Shown here in pieces: positions 63,382-64,000 of a stretch of DNA of 64,000 bases. Numbering within the stretch: the first letter of the stretch is position 1; the number at the start of each line of letters is the position of its first letter. Made by a program: the position numbers and the translations under genes. Below the pieces are notes generated by a model. The model had not been told where the DNA came from. It did no database searches and saw nothing but the letters and a program-made list of their open reading frames with translations. The stretch comes from Branchiostoma floridae (lineage: Eukaryota; Chordata; Leptocardii; Amphioxiformes; Branchiostomatidae): assembly GCF_000003815.2 (NCBI RefSeq), contig NC_049984.1:26263995-26327994 (forward strand), read 5' to 3'.

Positions 63382-63476
63382 CAGGAACGCAACCCATTTG
63401 TACTGAGGAAAGCTAGCTTTGCCGATGTACATGTATTGGTACCGGTAGTCGATGATGATGTGACAACACTGCCTAT
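63382..63476 (-). CDS. small duplicated exon, copy B
   Basis: Donor exactly 300 bp from that of copy A, while the shared upstream word TGCCTAT is 256 bp apart, showing an indel of about 44 bp since duplication. The acceptor is probably the shared GATAGGCAG. The protein core Y-x-(F/Y)-I-G-x-A-S-x-P-x-(F/Y)-K-W-x-x-F-L is kept better than the DNA. Confidence 0.45.
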
Positions 63477-63744
63477 CAAACTGTGAATGTTTCTTTGCAG
63501 TTCAAATTAATGAGTTTCTATTTGTGCAGCAACAGGAAAGGGATGTTTCTCAATTTAATATTTTCGAAAGAAAAATTGAATATTTTTAACCCTTAGTACA
63601 TTTTGTATTTCTCCATTTCATCTCTTTCCATTTGCTGAATAAGATCAGAACAGTTAGTATGATAGTTGCTCATGTGATGGATTAAACCTTCGGGCCCGCT
63701 GACGAATGGTATGTGTGTTTTGTGTTGCAGTTTGGTTTGATTAC

Positions 63745-63888
63745 CTGGAGTGGCTTCTTCTAGGGACTGTCTACTTTGCAGATCATTAGCCTCTGAGCCC
63801 AGGCTCTCAACAGACTTACTGGAACTGGCCGCATTGGGTACATTGCCGTTTTTGATTATTTTACGCTGTACTGTCAGTTTCCTGTCAA
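63745..63888 (-). CDS. internal exon, unidentified
   Basis: 144 bp, phase 1-1, acceptor AACTTTGTTACAG, donor CCAG|GTAATC, no stop. It encodes DRKLTVQRKIIKNGNVPNAA, SSSKSVESLGSEANDLQSRQ then SLEEATPG. Hydrophilic and probably disordered. No family recognised. Confidence 0.5.
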
Positions 63889-64000
63889 CTGTAACAAAGT
63901 TTTTGATAATGACATTATGCACAATGGGAAAAACTATCACACATTATAAGATAATACAGGAAACCAAATGTTACGATGTACAAAAGAAGAGAAATGAAAG

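Overview
The window looks like nuclear DNA of an animal: genes in pieces with GT/AG splice signals, no operons, no prokaryotic gene packing, AT-rich introns and a dense population of decayed transposons. Frequent TACATGTA-type words, together with protein families I associate with amphioxus, suggest a cephalochordate (Branchiostoma-like). That species call is inference; nothing in the window proves it.

I find no complete, single-copy gene of known function. There are three kinds of content. (1) Recognisable transposon and retrotransposon debris: Ty3/Gypsy pieces (reverse transcriptase at 24.2 and 36.2 kb, gag at 41.4 kb, integrase C-terminal region at 39.2 kb, RNase H/integrase at 48 kb), two tnp2-type (CACTA/EnSpm-like) transposase pieces (22.5 and 30.8 kb), Mutator-like pieces (42.3, 49 and possibly 2.1 kb), a Crypton-type tyrosine recombinase (55.4-56.6 kb), a hAT dimerisation domain (58.2 kb), an OTU protease exon (29 kb), a YqaJ-like nuclease domain (61.7 kb), a zinc-knuckle ORF (38-39 kb) and several multi-copy ORFs of unknown class. 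(2) Exon-like segments with good splice sites that I cannot assign to a family, many with symmetric phase 1-1. Three of them sit together at 25.3-26.1 kb, and the two complete ones splice in frame. (3) Structural repeats: 30-, 27- and 24-bp minisatellites that keep reading frames open, two foldback elements, an 807-bp Harbinger-like MITE with TTA target duplication, tRNA-derived SINE-like pieces and a 278-bp tandem duplication.

Layout. 0-8 kb: decayed exons, one copy of the MNHMYCN family and a Q-rich two-exon gene. 8-11.5 kb: a minus-strand gene with a ZAD-like C2-C2 domain and CpG-rich promoter; its second exon runs into a 30-bp minisatellite whose far side abuts a plus-strand fragment resembling a helicase first exon. 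11.5-20 kb: decayed coiled-coil and unknown exons, a foldback element and a dispersed repeat. 20-33 kb: exon-like pieces mixed with tnp2, Gypsy and OTU pieces. 33-42 kb: a MITE, Gypsy pieces and the zinc-knuckle ORF. 42-49 kb: Mutator-like and Gypsy pieces, with a small plus-strand two-exon gene at 45 kb. 50-64 kb: the 27-bp minisatellite, PHD-like, Crypton and hAT pieces, an ORF split by a 192-bp LINE tail, a YqaJ-like domain and a tandemly duplicated small exon.

Almost every recognisable coding piece, from unrelated mobile families as well as orphan exons, lies on the minus strand. That bias, the minisatellite fusion at 8.3 kb and the paralogous exon pairs (20.2/47.1 kb, 5.1/35.8 kb, 63.1/63.4 kb) are the most notable features. 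I could not run searches, so family names rest on motifs read by eye.
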